NCBI GenBank assembly: GCA_900537185.1
Contig: LS999826.1
Coordinates: 1,444,379 to 1,508,378, forward strand
Source of the DNA: Cytophagales bacterium Alg240-R148
GTDB taxonomy: Bacteria; Bacteroidota; Bacteroidia; Cytophagales; Cyclobacteriaceae
Direction of reading: 5' to 3'
DNA length: 64,000 bases
Below, piece by piece: positions 9,336 to 18,498 of the stretch. The position numbers were made by a program, and so were the translations under genes. How positions within the stretch are numbered: the first letter of the stretch is position 1; every line of letters starts with the position of its first letter. The notes below the pieces were generated by a model, which saw only the letters and a list, made by a program, of their open reading frames with translations, had not been told where the DNA came from and did no database searches.

Positions 9336-10187
9336 TTATCTTAAGCTGATTCTAGAATCATTGCATCGGATCTTAACGAAGGCGTCCCCTCCCTTAAGCC
9401 TGAAACTTTTGTAGTTTTCGCTTGATTCTATAATGTTGTATTCGTTTCCTATGCTTACGTTGCCATCGTCGTGTTTGATGTCAAATGAACCTCCGCCACC
9501 CAACACTCTAAAAGTTAGGTTGCCATCATCTACTCTAAAATTGTATTCGCCACTAGAAGAAAGTGAAGTTGCAATGTCGATGTCACCATCATCGGTGCTT
9601 ATTTCAACAGATTCAAAATTTCCGTTGTCAATATTGATATCGCCATCATCTAGTTTGGCATATAAATCCCCGTTGCCCTTGTCCATGGTTACATCTCCAT
9701 CGTCCATATCGAAATGAAATTCTGACCCAGTACAATTTTTTAAATTTACATCGCTGTCATCTGCATCGATTTTCACAAAACCTTTGACATTCGATATGTC
9801 GTAGTCATCGTCGTCCCCTTTAAGTTTTAAATTCACTGTTTTTGGTACCGCAATTACGATTTCATAGTCCAAACGCGAATACCCTATCATAGAAACATTG
9901 CCTTCTTCTCTTTCAGTAATATACAAGTTGCCATCTTCTTCTTCTATTTCAACCTGGAAAGACTTATCTCCAATGGAGAGCCCTTTAACCACGTGGTTTC
10001 TATACACATAAACATGGGCGTCAATGCGGTCTTCGCCTTTGATGGTTACGTTGGCGTCGTCCGAGTATAGTTTAAGAACGCCATTGAGGTTGATCTTGAA
10101 ATTTTCGTCAATTTTATAGATGTTCTCTTGCGCAAAGCTGCCCAAAGAAACAAAACACAATAGAAGGGTGTAAACGTTTGTCTTCAT
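9336..10187 (-). CDS. Secreted DUF4097-like beta-repeat protein
   Basis: 283 residues with a signal peptide (about 1-19, ending SFAQ). The rest is a regular succession of short strands rich in DDG motifs (DDGDV, DDGDI, DDGDI, DDGNL, DDGNV), typical of the DUF4097/GIN-domain right-handed beta-solenoid proteins that Bacteroidota place in the envelope. No catalytic motif is recognisable. It follows a small membrane protein gene by 5 bases and is probably cotranscribed with it. Function unknown; such proteins are often near sigma/anti-sigma genes, but none is seen here. Confidence 0.75.
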   Translation of the reverse strand: MKTNVYTLLLCFVSLGSFAQENIYKIDENFKINLNGVLKLYSDDANVTIKGEDRIDAHVYVYRNHVVKGLSIGDKSFQVEIEEEDGNLYITEREEGNVSMIGYSRLDYEIVIAVPKTVNLKLKGDDDDYDISNVKGFVKIDADDSDVNLKNCTGSEFHFDMDDGDVTMDKGNGDLYAKLDDGDINIDNGNFESVEISTDDGDIDIATSLSSSGEYNFRVDDGNLTFRVLGGGGSFDIKHDDGNVSIGNEYNIIESSENYKSFRLKGGDAFVKIRCNDSRISLR

Positions 10188-10192
10188 AGATT

Positions 10193-10474
10193 CTATTTGG
10201 AATGTAAACTTTTGATTTGTCGAAGGATCAACTGCATTGGCAAAATCGATTCAATAACTTTAACTTTCGATTCCGCTGGTTTGTCTATTTCTCTTTTTTG
10301 AGTCATGTCTTTTTGCAAAGCCACGGCTTTTTCCTTACTCGGAACAGGAGGGTAGTTGTTTTTACTAGCAGATTGTGAAACAGAAAGATTAAACGCTACT
10401 AGTGCAACGAACAATCCCAATACCAATAAAGGCATTTTGAATTTTGTAGTGAGTTGATTAATGGCCGGTTTCAT
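10193..10474 (-). CDS. Small single-pass membrane protein, unknown function
   Basis: 93 residues. One hydrophobic segment (about 14-33) near the N-terminus is followed by a Lys- and Glu-rich exported tail. I do not recognise a family. It is the first gene of a probable two-gene unit with the DUF4097-like gene (5 bases apart), so it may be the membrane partner of that protein. An inverted repeat 40 bases upstream of the start may be an operator. Confidence 0.65.
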   Translation of the reverse strand: MKPAINQLTTKFKMPLLVLGLFVALVAFNLSVSQSASKNNYPPVPSKEKAVALQKDMTQKREIDKPAESKVKVIESILPMQLILRQIKSLHSK

Positions 10475-10778
10475 TTCTTCCTTTTTTTATTTAGACTCTT
10501 TTTTTAACAAAAAGGTTACATTTTGTAACATTTATTTAACTCCTTAAATAAGTGATTGTGTCTCCTTCTTCTAATTTAAAATATAAAGAAGCCTTCGTTA
10601 TTTAAGATTCTTAACCATTTAGTTGCAATAATGTTCCAAACATTACACCCAATTGCGATTTTTTTTATTTTATTTTTTTGGGGGAGGGAATTGGGGAATG
10701 ATTTTTAATAGGAAATTGTTATAATACGGCATTCAGAAATGATAAATTGGCCGAAAATCGTATTGTTGTAAAACATTA
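10475..10778. other. Divergent intergenic region with an inverted repeat
   Basis: AT-rich region between a leftward and a rightward gene. GTTACA (10515-10520) and TGTAAC (10524-10529) form a perfect 6-bp inverted repeat around 3 bases, at a position suited to an operator of the leftward gene. The rest has homopolymer runs of T and G and no ORF that I trust. Confidence 0.45.
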
Positions 10779-11312
10779 ATGGATATGAATAAATTTTTGC
10801 GTTTGTTTTTGCTGGTGGTGTTGGTAGCATTGGCAGCCTTTAAACCAGTAGAGGAACCTTTGGTGAAATGGTATAGCTTCGAAGAAGCGGTGGCTTTAAA
10901 TGAAAAACATCCCAAAAAACTAATGGTCGATGTTTATACCAACTGGTGTGGTTGGTGCAAGGTGATGGATGAAAAAACTTTCAACTCTCCTGAAATTGCG
11001 TCTTATTTAAATGAGCACTACTATCCGGTTAAATTGAATGCAGAACAAAAAGAAGATATTTTGTTTCAAGAACATACGTTTAAGTATGTGAGCCAAGGTT
11101 CGCGGGGCTACCATGAGCTTGCTGCTACTTTAATGAGCAATAAATTGTCTTATCCCACGGTGGTTATACTGAACGAAGACTTAAAAATAATCCAACAATT
11201 AAAAGGGTTCCTAAAACCAGAACAATTTAAACCAATCCTCCATTACATAGGCGAAGACCATTACAAAAATCAAAACTGGAAGGATTTTGAAAATGAATTT
11301 AATGGGGATTAA
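10779..11312 (+). CDS. Thioredoxin-like exported protein (DUF255-type)
   Basis: 177 residues. A hydrophobic N-terminus (about 5-21) acts as signal or anchor; a second ATG two codons in is an alternative start. The domain has WCGWC with Cys57 and Cys60, in the setting YTNWCGWCK...TF..PE typical of the thioredoxin_7/DUF255 group, and the cis-Pro in YPTVV. It is likely a periplasmic thiol oxidoreductase, perhaps acting on secreted proteins. It stands alone, 80 bases before ispG in the same direction. Confidence 0.85.
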   Translation: MDMNKFLRLFLLVVLVALAAFKPVEEPLVKWYSFEEAVALNEKHPKKLMVDVYTNWCGWCKVMDEKTFNSPEIASYLNEHYYPVKLNAEQKEDILFQEHTFKYVSQGSRGYHELAATLMSNKLSYPTVVILNEDLKIIQQLKGFLKPEQFKPILHYIGEDHYKNQNWKDFENEFNGD

Positions 11313-11392
11313 AACACAATACTAAAAATCTACCAGCTTTATAAACTTTTCATAAATTTTACTGTTAGTTTTGTAGCATTAACAGTTATACA

Positions 11393-13363
11393 ATGAATTC
11401 AGAAATTGCTTCCTTTCCAGCCTATTGTAAAGATTTAAACAACTACAAGCGTAGAAAAAGTATTGAAGTAGACATAGGTGGAGTGCCCTGTGGTGGAGAC
11501 AATCCCATACGGGTGCAATCCATGACCACTGTGGATACCATGGATACCCTAGGTTCTGTGGAACAAGTTCTAAAAATGGTGGCAGCGGGCTGCGAATATG
11601 TACGCATCACCGCACCGAGTATTAAAGAAGCAGAAAATTTAGGAGCAATTAAAAATGAACTGCGCAAAAGGGGCTGCACCGTTCCATTGGTAGCAGACAT
11701 TCATTTTACACCGAATGCAGCGGAGGTTGCTGCCAAGATTGTGGAAAAAGTGCGGGTCAACCCAGGCAATTATGCCGATAAAAAGAAATTCGAATCGATC
11801 GAATACACCGATGCTTCGTACCAAGCAGAATTGGACCGCATAAAAGAAAAGTTTGAGCCATTGGTCCAAATATGTAAAGAACATGGAACGGCCATGCGCA
11901 TTGGAACCAACCATGGGTCTCTTTCAGATCGGATTATGAGTCGGTACGGGGATACTGCTATTGGAATGGTAGAATCCGCTTTAGAGTTTTTGAGAATTTG
12001 TGAGGCCATGGACTACCACCAGGTAGTACTGTCTATGAAATCAAGCAATACACGGGTTATGGTACAGGCATACCGGTTGTTGGTTCAAAAAATGGATGAG
12101 GAAGGCATGCAGCCCTACCCATTGCATTTGGGCGTAACGGAAGCAGGGGAAGGAGAGGATGGTCGGATCAAATCGGCCGTGGGTATTGGTACCTTGTTGG
12201 AAGATGGCCTGGGCGACACAATTAGAGTTTCCTTAACCGAAGAACCAGAATTGGAAGCACCAGTAGCTTTTAACCTAGTGAACCGTTATAACAACAGAAA
12301 TACGCACAACGCCCCATTGTTAAATGCCCTTAAAGATCCTTATTCGTTTGAGAAAAGAGAATCATTAGAATTGAATACCATTGGGGGACACAACGTTCCT
12401 GTGGTGGTTGCCAACATGAGCCAAGAAAATGCAATTACCTTGGAAGGCATTAAAAATGTTGGGCATTATTATTTGCCAGCAACCGACAAATGGACTACCA
12501 ACGATTTGGCTGCTGATTTTATTTATTCTGGAAATAAGTCCATTGACTTTGATGTCCCGCCAAATGGGATGAAGTTTATTGTGGATTGGACAACCTATAC
12601 AACCACAAAGGAAAAGGCTAATATTTTTCCATTGATACAAGGAAGCCAGCTTTCATCCACTTCCATAGAACAAGAAGATTTGGTATTTGTAGATTGGAAT
12701 TTAGAAGCAGGGCTGGAGCTGGACTTGTTGCAGGGGCTTTCCAATGCAGTTCTTTTAGTGGGAACATCCAACCACCATGCCATGGCTACCATAAGGCAAT
12801 TCTTTTATAGATTGATGGCTGCTAAAATTAAAATACCAGTAGTATTAACAAGTAAATACGAAGCACTTTCGGAGGAACAAATGCAGTTGTATGCGGCTAC
12901 CGATATTGGAGGGTTGTTGATTGATGGTCTCGGAGATGGTGTGCTGCTCCATTGCAACGTCCAGTCTTTATCCGATACAAAATTCAGCAATAATTTAAGT
13001 TTTGGGATATTACAAGCGGCAAGAACAAGAATGAGTAAAACAGAGTACATTTCTTGCCCATCTTGTGGAAGAACGCTTTTTGACTTGCAAGAAACTACCG
13101 CCATGATAAGGAAGAGAACGGACCACCTTAAAGGAGTGAAGATAGGTATCATGGGATGTATTGTAAATGGACCAGGAGAAATGGCAGATGCAGATTACGG
13201 CTATGTCGGCTCTGGAAAAGGGAAGATTACTTTGTACAAAGGGCAGGATGTGGTCAAAAAAAATGTGCAAAGCGATTTAGCAGTGGAAGAACTGATCAAC
13301 ATTATCAAAGAAGATGACAACTGGGTAGAACCTGTTCAAAATGACACCTTAATAGAAAACTAA
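11393..13363 (+). CDS. ispG: 4-hydroxy-3-methylbut-2-enyl diphosphate synthase (GcpE), long form
   Basis: 656 residues, much longer than the roughly 370 of E. coli IspG because of the central insertion found in Bacteroidota, Chlorobi and plants. It reductively converts MEcPP to HMBPP in the non-mevalonate isoprenoid pathway. The N-terminal TIM barrel (about 15-290) has PIRVQSMTT and GVTEAGEGEDGR; the inserted barrel-like domain spans about 300-540; the C-terminal iron-sulfur domain has SCPSCGRTLFD (Cys pair near 554-557) and GCIVNGPGEMADADYGYVG (third Cys and Glu). The stop codon overlaps the next start (TAATG). Confidence 0.97.
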   Translation: MNSEIASFPAYCKDLNNYKRRKSIEVDIGGVPCGGDNPIRVQSMTTVDTMDTLGSVEQVLKMVAAGCEYVRITAPSIKEAENLGAIKNELRKRGCTVPLVADIHFTPNAAEVAAKIVEKVRVNPGNYADKKKFESIEYTDASYQAELDRIKEKFEPLVQICKEHGTAMRIGTNHGSLSDRIMSRYGDTAIGMVESALEFLRICEAMDYHQVVLSMKSSNTRVMVQAYRLLVQKMDEEGMQPYPLHLGVTEAGEGEDGRIKSAVGIGTLLEDGLGDTIRVSLTEEPELEAPVAFNLVNRYNNRNTHNAPLLNALKDPYSFEKRESLELNTIGGHNVPVVVANMSQENAITLEGIKNVGHYYLPATDKWTTNDLAADFIYSGNKSIDFDVPPNGMKFIVDWTTYTTTKEKANIFPLIQGSQLSSTSIEQEDLVFVDWNLEAGLELDLLQGLSNAVLLVGTSNHHAMATIRQFFYRLMAAKIKIPVVLTSKYEALSEEQMQLYAATDIGGLLIDGLGDGVLLHCNVQSLSDTKFSNNLSFGILQAARTRMSKTEYISCPSCGRTLFDLQETTAMIRKRTDHLKGVKIGIMGCIVNGPGEMADADYGYVGSGKGKITLYKGQDVVKKNVQSDLAVEELINIIKEDDNWVEPVQNDTLIEN

Positions 13364-13545
13364 TGGCAGAAAATAAGCTCAAAGAATTCTTTAACCTCAA
13401 AGAAGTTGGCACCTATTTTTTTAGAAAAAAAGATCCGAACAAACCTCGAAGTTTTAGTTTGAGAATGATGCATGGTGTTAATAAGTTCTCAATAATTGTT
13501 TTTCTTTTGGCGGTTATATACCTTATAGTCAAAAGATTAATGTGA
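13363..13545 (+). CDS. Small membrane protein (DUF6728-like)
   Basis: 60 residues. A basic N-terminal half with YFFRKKDPNKP and RMMHGVNK is followed by one transmembrane helix (about 40-56). From memory it resembles the short Bacteroidota family DUF6728; I could not check this. The start overlaps the ispG stop as TAATG and the next gene begins 1 base after its stop, so it belongs to the ispG operon. Function unknown. Confidence 0.75.
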   Translation: MAENKLKEFFNLKEVGTYFFRKKDPNKPRSFSLRMMHGVNKFSIIVFLLAVIYLIVKRLM

Positions 13546-13546
13546 T

Positions 13547-13903
13547 ATGAATATAGAATCGTTTCGTAGTTATTGTCTGGCTTTTCCTGAAACTACTGAG
13601 TCATTCCCTTTTGACGAACAAACATTGGTGTTTAAAGTGGCCAATAAAATGTTTGCATTGACCAATGTGGATAATTTTGTTTCGGCAAATTTAAAATGCG
13701 ATCCTGACGAAGCGGAGCAACTTCGAGAGCGCTACCACGCGGTACAACCAGGCTACCATATGAGTAAAAAGCATTGGAATACCGTAGAGGCCAACCACGA
13801 CGTTAACGATTTGTTATTCGAAGAAATGGTTAAGAAATCCTACCTTTTAGTAGTGAATGGCTTGAAAAAGGCTGACAAAGAACGGGTTTTGAGCCAGCTT
13901 TAA
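13547..13903 (+). CDS. MmcQ/YjbR family protein
   Basis: 118 residues, the usual length for the family. It has the typical run CLAFPETTESFPF at the N-terminus and GYHMSKKHWNTV in the middle, which is diagnostic for the CyaY-like-fold MmcQ/YjbR proteins. These are often called DNA-binding, but their role is poorly defined. It starts 1 base after the previous small membrane gene and is the last member of the ispG operon. Confidence 0.9.
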   Translation: MNIESFRSYCLAFPETTESFPFDEQTLVFKVANKMFALTNVDNFVSANLKCDPDEAEQLRERYHAVQPGYHMSKKHWNTVEANHDVNDLLFEEMVKKSYLLVVNGLKKADKERVLSQL

Positions 13904-14029
13904 CGGATAAAATAGATGTTTTAACGTTATTTTTTTAAATTTTTGTAAATTAAAGTTACCTTTATCGGTCGTCATGCAGAAAAAATTGGGCTACCATTCA
14001 ATTGATTTGCTGATTTAGCGTTAATAAAT

Positions 14030-14794
14030 TTGATGAAGCAGGCACTTTATTTAATATGTATTTTAACCGTTGTTCTCGCAAGCTCTTGTGCTGAAAGGCA
14101 TGTATGTCCGGCCTATGCGAGTGCTTTTATATACGATAAAGATGTTCTTAAAAAACAATTCAGCACGTTTGGCGAAGACTCCCTACCTAAAATAGTTGAA
14201 GTAAAAAAGGACCAGTATTTGGTTGGTGTCCGACAGCCCTATAAAAAGAAGATCCGGGTCATGAACAACATAGCAATGGAAGAAGTTTATCCGGTATTGG
14301 ATGACTCTCTTGCATTTACTGGAGATGCTTTGATGTTGGCCGAGGTAGATATGCTGGATAGCGCAGCGCTCGATAGTGCTAAAAATGAATTGCCATGGAA
14401 GGAGCAGTTTAATGTAGAGCAAGAATATTATTTTTGGTACTTAAACGATATCCTAGTTTACCCAGAAGAAAAATTAATGGCAGTGCAAAAAAAGTCCCAA
14501 TTAGAGGATGAAAAGACTTCTGCAATTGATGTGGGCGATACGGGTAAAAAGAAAAAGGGATTGTTCGGGTTCCTAAAAAGGAAGAAAAAGAATAAAAATG
14601 ATTCTACAGCAACTGAAAATGTAGAAGGGCCTGTGCCAAATGGGGCAGACCTAGAAGAAAACCCTCCTAAGAAGAAGAAAAAGAAGAAAAAGAAAAAGGA
14701 GAAGAAGAAAAAGAATAAGGACGCAGCGCCAAAAGACACACCGCCGGCCAAAGAGGAAGAACCGGATGACGATTCAGGGGACGACGATTTTTAA
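14030..14794 (+). CDS. Lipoprotein with lysine-rich and acidic C-terminal tail
   Basis: 254 residues. A lipobox LASSC near residue 20 predicts a lipid-anchored protein, probably in the outer membrane. The middle (about 25-150) has no recognised domain. From about 165 there are clusters of Lys, including an almost uninterrupted Lys/Glu run at about 208-230, and the protein ends in an acidic stretch (PDDDSGDDDF). Such a mixed charged tail could bind anionic polymers or be disordered (inference). It is transcribed alone between the ispG operon and leuS. I recognise no family. Confidence 0.75.
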   Translation: MMKQALYLICILTVVLASSCAERHVCPAYASAFIYDKDVLKKQFSTFGEDSLPKIVEVKKDQYLVGVRQPYKKKIRVMNNIAMEEVYPVLDDSLAFTGDALMLAEVDMLDSAALDSAKNELPWKEQFNVEQEYYFWYLNDILVYPEEKLMAVQKKSQLEDEKTSAIDVGDTGKKKKGLFGFLKRKKKNKNDSTATENVEGPVPNGADLEENPPKKKKKKKKKKEKKKKNKDAAPKDTPPAKEEEPDDDSGDDDF

Positions 14795-14834
14795 AATTAT
14801 CCAGATTAAAACTTCACAATTCAATGCAATCCTG

Positions 14835-14842
14835 TATTTTTG
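14835..14842 (+). promoter_or_regulatory. -7 promoter element of leuS
   Basis: TATTTTTG fits the Bacteroidota -7 consensus TAnnTTTG exactly and lies 37 bases before the leuS ATG, leaving a leader of about 30 bases. The -33 element is weak. Confidence 0.55.
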
Positions 14843-14878
14843 CACAACTTTTTAAGGTGGAAAAATAAATATTGCGGA

Positions 14879-17644
14879 ATGGCATTGTACGAATTCAAAG
14901 ATTTAGAAAAGAAGTGGCAGCAGTTTTGGCAGCAAAACAAAACTTTTGAAGCCCCTATTGATACCCAAAAACCAAAATATTATGTGCTGGACATGTTCCC
15001 ATATCCAAGTGGGGCCGGTTTGCATGTTGGCCATCCCCTAGGGTACATAGCCAGTGATATAATGGCCCGGTACAAACGCCTTAAAGGATTTAATGTGTTG
15101 CACCCAATGGGTTTTGACGCTTTTGGATTGCCAGCAGAGCAATATGCCATTCAAACAGGCCAGCACCCTGCGGTGACTACAGAAACCAATATCAAACGGT
15201 ACAAGGAGCAGCTCAAAAATATTGGATTTGCTTACGATTGGGACAAAGAAGTGCAAACATGTGACCCTGAGTACTACAAATGGACACAGTGGATTTTTAT
15301 GCAATTGTTTGATTCTTGGTATAACAACGAAACAGACAAAGCAGAACCTATTGAAGAGTTAAAAGCAGCTTTTTCAAAGAATGGGAGTGCGTCTGTTTCT
15401 GCAGCTTGTGAAGAAGATAGTTCGGTGTTTACTGCAGAAGAGTGGGGGGCATACAGCGAAAATGAACAAGAAGATATTTTACAACAATACAGGTTGGCTT
15501 ATTTGGCCAACACAACTGTTAATTGGTGTGCCGAATTGGGTACAGTATTGTCTAACGATGAAGTAAAAGATGGCTTTTCTGAAAGAGGTGGGTACCCTGT
15601 GGTCCGAAAAGACATGATGCAATGGAATATGAGAATAACGGCATATTCCGACAGGTTGTTGCGAGGGTTGGATGATTTGGATTGGTCGGATGCTGTAAAA
15701 GAAATGCAAAGGAATTGGATAGGCAAATCTTTGGGAGCCGAAGTGTCTTTTTCAATTGATGGCCATGAGGAGCAAATAAAAGTTTTCACCACGCGAATGG
15801 ATACCATTTATGGTGTGTCGTTTGTAGTGTTGGCACCAGAAAGTGAGTTGGTAGAGCAAATTACCACAAAAGAACAGAAAGAGGCTGTGGAGGCCTATGT
15901 GGAAGTGGCCAAAAATAGGAGTGAAAGAGAGCGCCAAGCAGAAGTGGATAATATTACAGGGGTTTTTACAGGAGCCTATGTACAACATCCATTTGAAGAT
16001 AAAAAAATACCAGTTTGGGTAGCAGATTATGTGCTTGCTGGTTATGGTACTGGTGCAGTGATGGCCGTACCAAGTGGAGACCAAAGAGATTATGATTTTG
16101 CAAAGAAGTTTGATCTTCCAATCATTCAAATAATTGACCAGCAAAATATAGAAGAAGCAGCAGATCCTACCAAAGAAGGTAAAATGATCCAATCCGGATT
16201 TATGAACGGCCTCTCACCGCTAGAAGCAATTGAGGCTGGGATTAAGAAAATAGAGTTGATGGGGATTGGCAGAGGTAAGGTTAATTTTCGACTTAGGGAT
16301 GCAATCTTTGGAAGACAAAGATATTGGGGCGAACCATTTCCAGTATATTTTGAAAATGGGATCCCAAAACTGGTAGAGGAAAAAGACATGCCAGTAGAAT
16401 TGCCCGACGTAGATAAATATTTACCAACTGAAGCTGGTGATCCTCCATTGGGTAGGGCAGAAGGTTGGAATTACAAAGGGCAGTCTTATGAGTTGTCTAC
16501 CATGCCGGGCTGGGCAGGATCTAGTTGGTATTTTTTCAGGTACATGGATGCACACAATAAGACAGCCATAGTAGGGGAGAAAGAACAAGCATATTGGGAA
16601 AATGTTGATTTGTATATAGGAGGCACCGAGCATGCCACTGGGCATTTGATTTACTCTAGGTTTTGGACGAAGTTTCTATACGATAGAGGGCATGTTACGG
16701 CAGACGAACCATTCAAAAAAATGATCAACCAAGGAATGATCCAAGGGCGCTCTAATTTTGTTTACAGGGTGAAAGGCAGCAACCAATTTGTATCCTTTGG
16801 ATTGCGAAAAGAATACGACTGCGCGCCCATGCACGTAGATGTTAACATAGTGCACCAAGATGTCTTGGACACGGAAAAGTTCAAAAGTTGGCGGCCAGAC
16901 CTTAAAGAGGCAGAGTTTGTATTGGAAGATGGCAAATACCTTTGTGGTACAGAAGTGGAGAAAATGTCTAAGTCCAAATTTAATGTTGTCAGTCCAGATG
17001 ATATAATAGAACGGTTTGGAGCCGATACCTTAAGACTGTATGAAATGTTTTTGGGGCCATTGGAGCAATCCAAACCTTGGAATACCAATGGCATTGATGG
17101 CGTATATAAGTTTTTGAAAAAACTTTGGGCTTTGTTTTATGATCAAGAAGGAAATTTGATTTTGAACGACGAAGAGGCTACAAAAGAGGAGTTAATGTCC
17201 TTGCATAAATGTATTAAAAAGGCAACCGAAGACTTGGACCGTTTTTCATTCAACACTTCGGTTAGTAATTTTATGATCTGTGTGAATGAATTGACCCAGC
17301 AAAAATGCCATAAAAAAGCCATTCTAAAAGAATTGGTAGTTGTAGTAGCCCCATATGCTCCGCATATAGCGGAAGAATTGTGGTCGGTTATGGGCAACAA
17401 TACAACAGTTTTTGATGCGCAGTACCCACTGTTTGATCCTGCAATTTTAACGGTGTCAGAGCATGAATACCCTGTTATGATTAATGGCAAAATGCGGGCA
17501 AAACTAAAATTCAGTTTATCGGAATCCAATGAAACCATTGAAAAAGCGGTGATTGAAAACGAAGTGGTCCAGAAATGGTTGGAGGGAAAACCACCTAAAA
17601 GAATCATTATCGTTCCGAAAAAGATTATTAATGTAGTAAAATAG
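14879..17644 (+). CDS. leuS: Leucyl-tRNA synthetase
   Basis: 921 residues from ATG 14879. The in-frame TTG 39 bases upstream overlaps the promoter element, and the ATG gives the normal N-terminus ALYEFKDLEKKWQQFW. Class I synthetase: HIGH-type signature LHVGHPLGY, the CP1 editing domain (about 240-420, with GYGTGAVMAVPSGDQRDY), and KMSKSKFN. An insertion rich in Glu and Ala (about 145-205) before the AYLANTTVNWC segment lengthens the catalytic domain, as in other Bacteroidota. Charges tRNA-Leu in the cytoplasm. A strong terminator follows directly. Confidence 0.97.
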   Translation: MALYEFKDLEKKWQQFWQQNKTFEAPIDTQKPKYYVLDMFPYPSGAGLHVGHPLGYIASDIMARYKRLKGFNVLHPMGFDAFGLPAEQYAIQTGQHPAVTTETNIKRYKEQLKNIGFAYDWDKEVQTCDPEYYKWTQWIFMQLFDSWYNNETDKAEPIEELKAAFSKNGSASVSAACEEDSSVFTAEEWGAYSENEQEDILQQYRLAYLANTTVNWCAELGTVLSNDEVKDGFSERGGYPVVRKDMMQWNMRITAYSDRLLRGLDDLDWSDAVKEMQRNWIGKSLGAEVSFSIDGHEEQIKVFTTRMDTIYGVSFVVLAPESELVEQITTKEQKEAVEAYVEVAKNRSERERQAEVDNITGVFTGAYVQHPFEDKKIPVWVADYVLAGYGTGAVMAVPSGDQRDYDFAKKFDLPIIQIIDQQNIEEAADPTKEGKMIQSGFMNGLSPLEAIEAGIKKIELMGIGRGKVNFRLRDAIFGRQRYWGEPFPVYFENGIPKLVEEKDMPVELPDVDKYLPTEAGDPPLGRAEGWNYKGQSYELSTMPGWAGSSWYFFRYMDAHNKTAIVGEKEQAYWENVDLYIGGTEHATGHLIYSRFWTKFLYDRGHVTADEPFKKMINQGMIQGRSNFVYRVKGSNQFVSFGLRKEYDCAPMHVDVNIVHQDVLDTEKFKSWRPDLKEAEFVLEDGKYLCGTEVEKMSKSKFNVVSPDDIIERFGADTLRLYEMFLGPLEQSKPWNTNGIDGVYKFLKKLWALFYDQEGNLILNDEEATKEELMSLHKCIKKATEDLDRFSFNTSVSNFMICVNELTQQKCHKKAILKELVVVVAPYAPHIAEELWSVMGNNTTVFDAQYPLFDPAILTVSEHEYPVMINGKMRAKLKFSLSESNETIEKAVIENEVVQKWLEGKPPKRIIIVPKKIINVVK

Positions 17645-17672
17645 AAAAAAGCCGACATTGTCGGCTTTTTTT
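17645..17672 (+). terminator. Rho-independent terminator of leuS
   Basis: GCCGAC (17651-17656), loop ATT, GTCGGC (17660-17665), then seven Ts. Confidence 0.93.
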
Positions 17673-17699
17673 ATGTACTTAAGTTTTTTAACTTAGTAT

Positions 17700-17981
17700 A
17701 TGGAACGTATTGAAACACAGCACCCTAGTGGTAAAAAAGGTGTAAACATAGAACTTAAAAAGTACGAGTTCATCAAAGCTTTTATTCTAGATTTGTTGGC
17801 GCACCAAAGCCCGATTACATTCAAAGAGATGTCCGAGATAGGAGTGAAAACCCTTTCCGACGAATTTGATGGTAAAGTTTTGTGGTATTTGGTAACAGTA
17901 AAACTGGACCTAGAAGCAAGGGGCTTGATTCGGCGGGTTCCAAAAAGCAGTCCACATCAATTGACCTCCGCTAAAACCTGA
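17700..17981 (+). CDS. Small conserved protein, winged-helix-like (DUF6958-like)
   Basis: 93 residues. It begins with a short HPSGKKGVNIE segment and continues with predicted helices and a GLIRRVP strand, looking like a compact winged helix. From memory it matches DUF6958; unverified. It starts 28 bases after the leuS terminator, and no clear promoter is visible in that space. Its 3' end overlaps the convergent zinc-ribbon gene by 25 bases. Function unknown. Confidence 0.75.
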   Translation: MERIETQHPSGKKGVNIELKKYEFIKAFILDLLAHQSPITFKEMSEIGVKTLSDEFDGKVLWYLVTVKLDLEARGLIRRVPKSSPHQLTSAKT

Positions 17982-18358
17982 TGTTGGTTATTGGTACTGC
18001 GTATTTCTTGGTCTGACTTATACAATGTGATCTTGTTTTTATTGACCTTGATGTACCCGTATTCATAACAATAAAATACCAATTGCCGGTCTTCGGATTT
18101 ACCAATATGGGTATGGTATCCGAAATTAAACCCAAGTTGTTGTAGAACTTTAGGGTTGGTATCCTCTTCTTGGTAGATTTCAATTAAATCTTTCAGAATT
18201 TTTCTGTTTTTGTAAAGGATTTTATTGATCTGACTAAAAAACGCACGTACCGTAGCATTTTTGTCGTTGTTGTAGGTAACCCTGCAGTTATCGCTGCAAA
18301 ATTTTTTGTCCGATCGCCCTTTAAAGGGTTTGGAACATTCTAAACACATTCGCTGCAT
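17957..18358 (-). CDS. Zinc-ribbon protein (DUF2116-like N-terminus)
   Basis: 133 residues. The N-terminus has four cysteines in the pattern CLEC...FCSDNC (residues about 5-25), a treble-clef or zinc-ribbon like DUF2116. The remainder is a predicted helix followed by a segment with GYHTHIG and YCYEYGYIKV; I do not recognise it. Probably a nucleic-acid or protein-binding factor of the cytoplasm. The 3' end overlaps the convergent gene by 25 bases, so the two transcripts are antisense to each other there. Confidence 0.75.
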   Translation of the reverse strand: MQRMCLECSKPFKGRSDKKFCSDNCRVTYNNDKNATVRAFFSQINKILYKNRKILKDLIEIYQEEDTNPKVLQQLGFNFGYHTHIGKSEDRQLVFYCYEYGYIKVNKNKITLYKSDQEIRSTNNQHQVLAEVN

Positions 18359-18498
18359 TATAAAAAATATTTTAGGTTAAAAAATTGTGTTAAAATGTTA
18401 ATATAGTCGATTTTAATTGAAAGTTAAACAGTTTTTGTTAAAATTTTTAAGGTTATTGAAGGATGAAAAGTAATATTTTTTAAACTAAATGTAAAACA

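Noticed and set aside
14458-14751. Antisense reading frame rich in Phe opposite the lysine-rich lipoprotein tail
   Set aside because: It is the mirror of the AAG/AAA run of the real gene.
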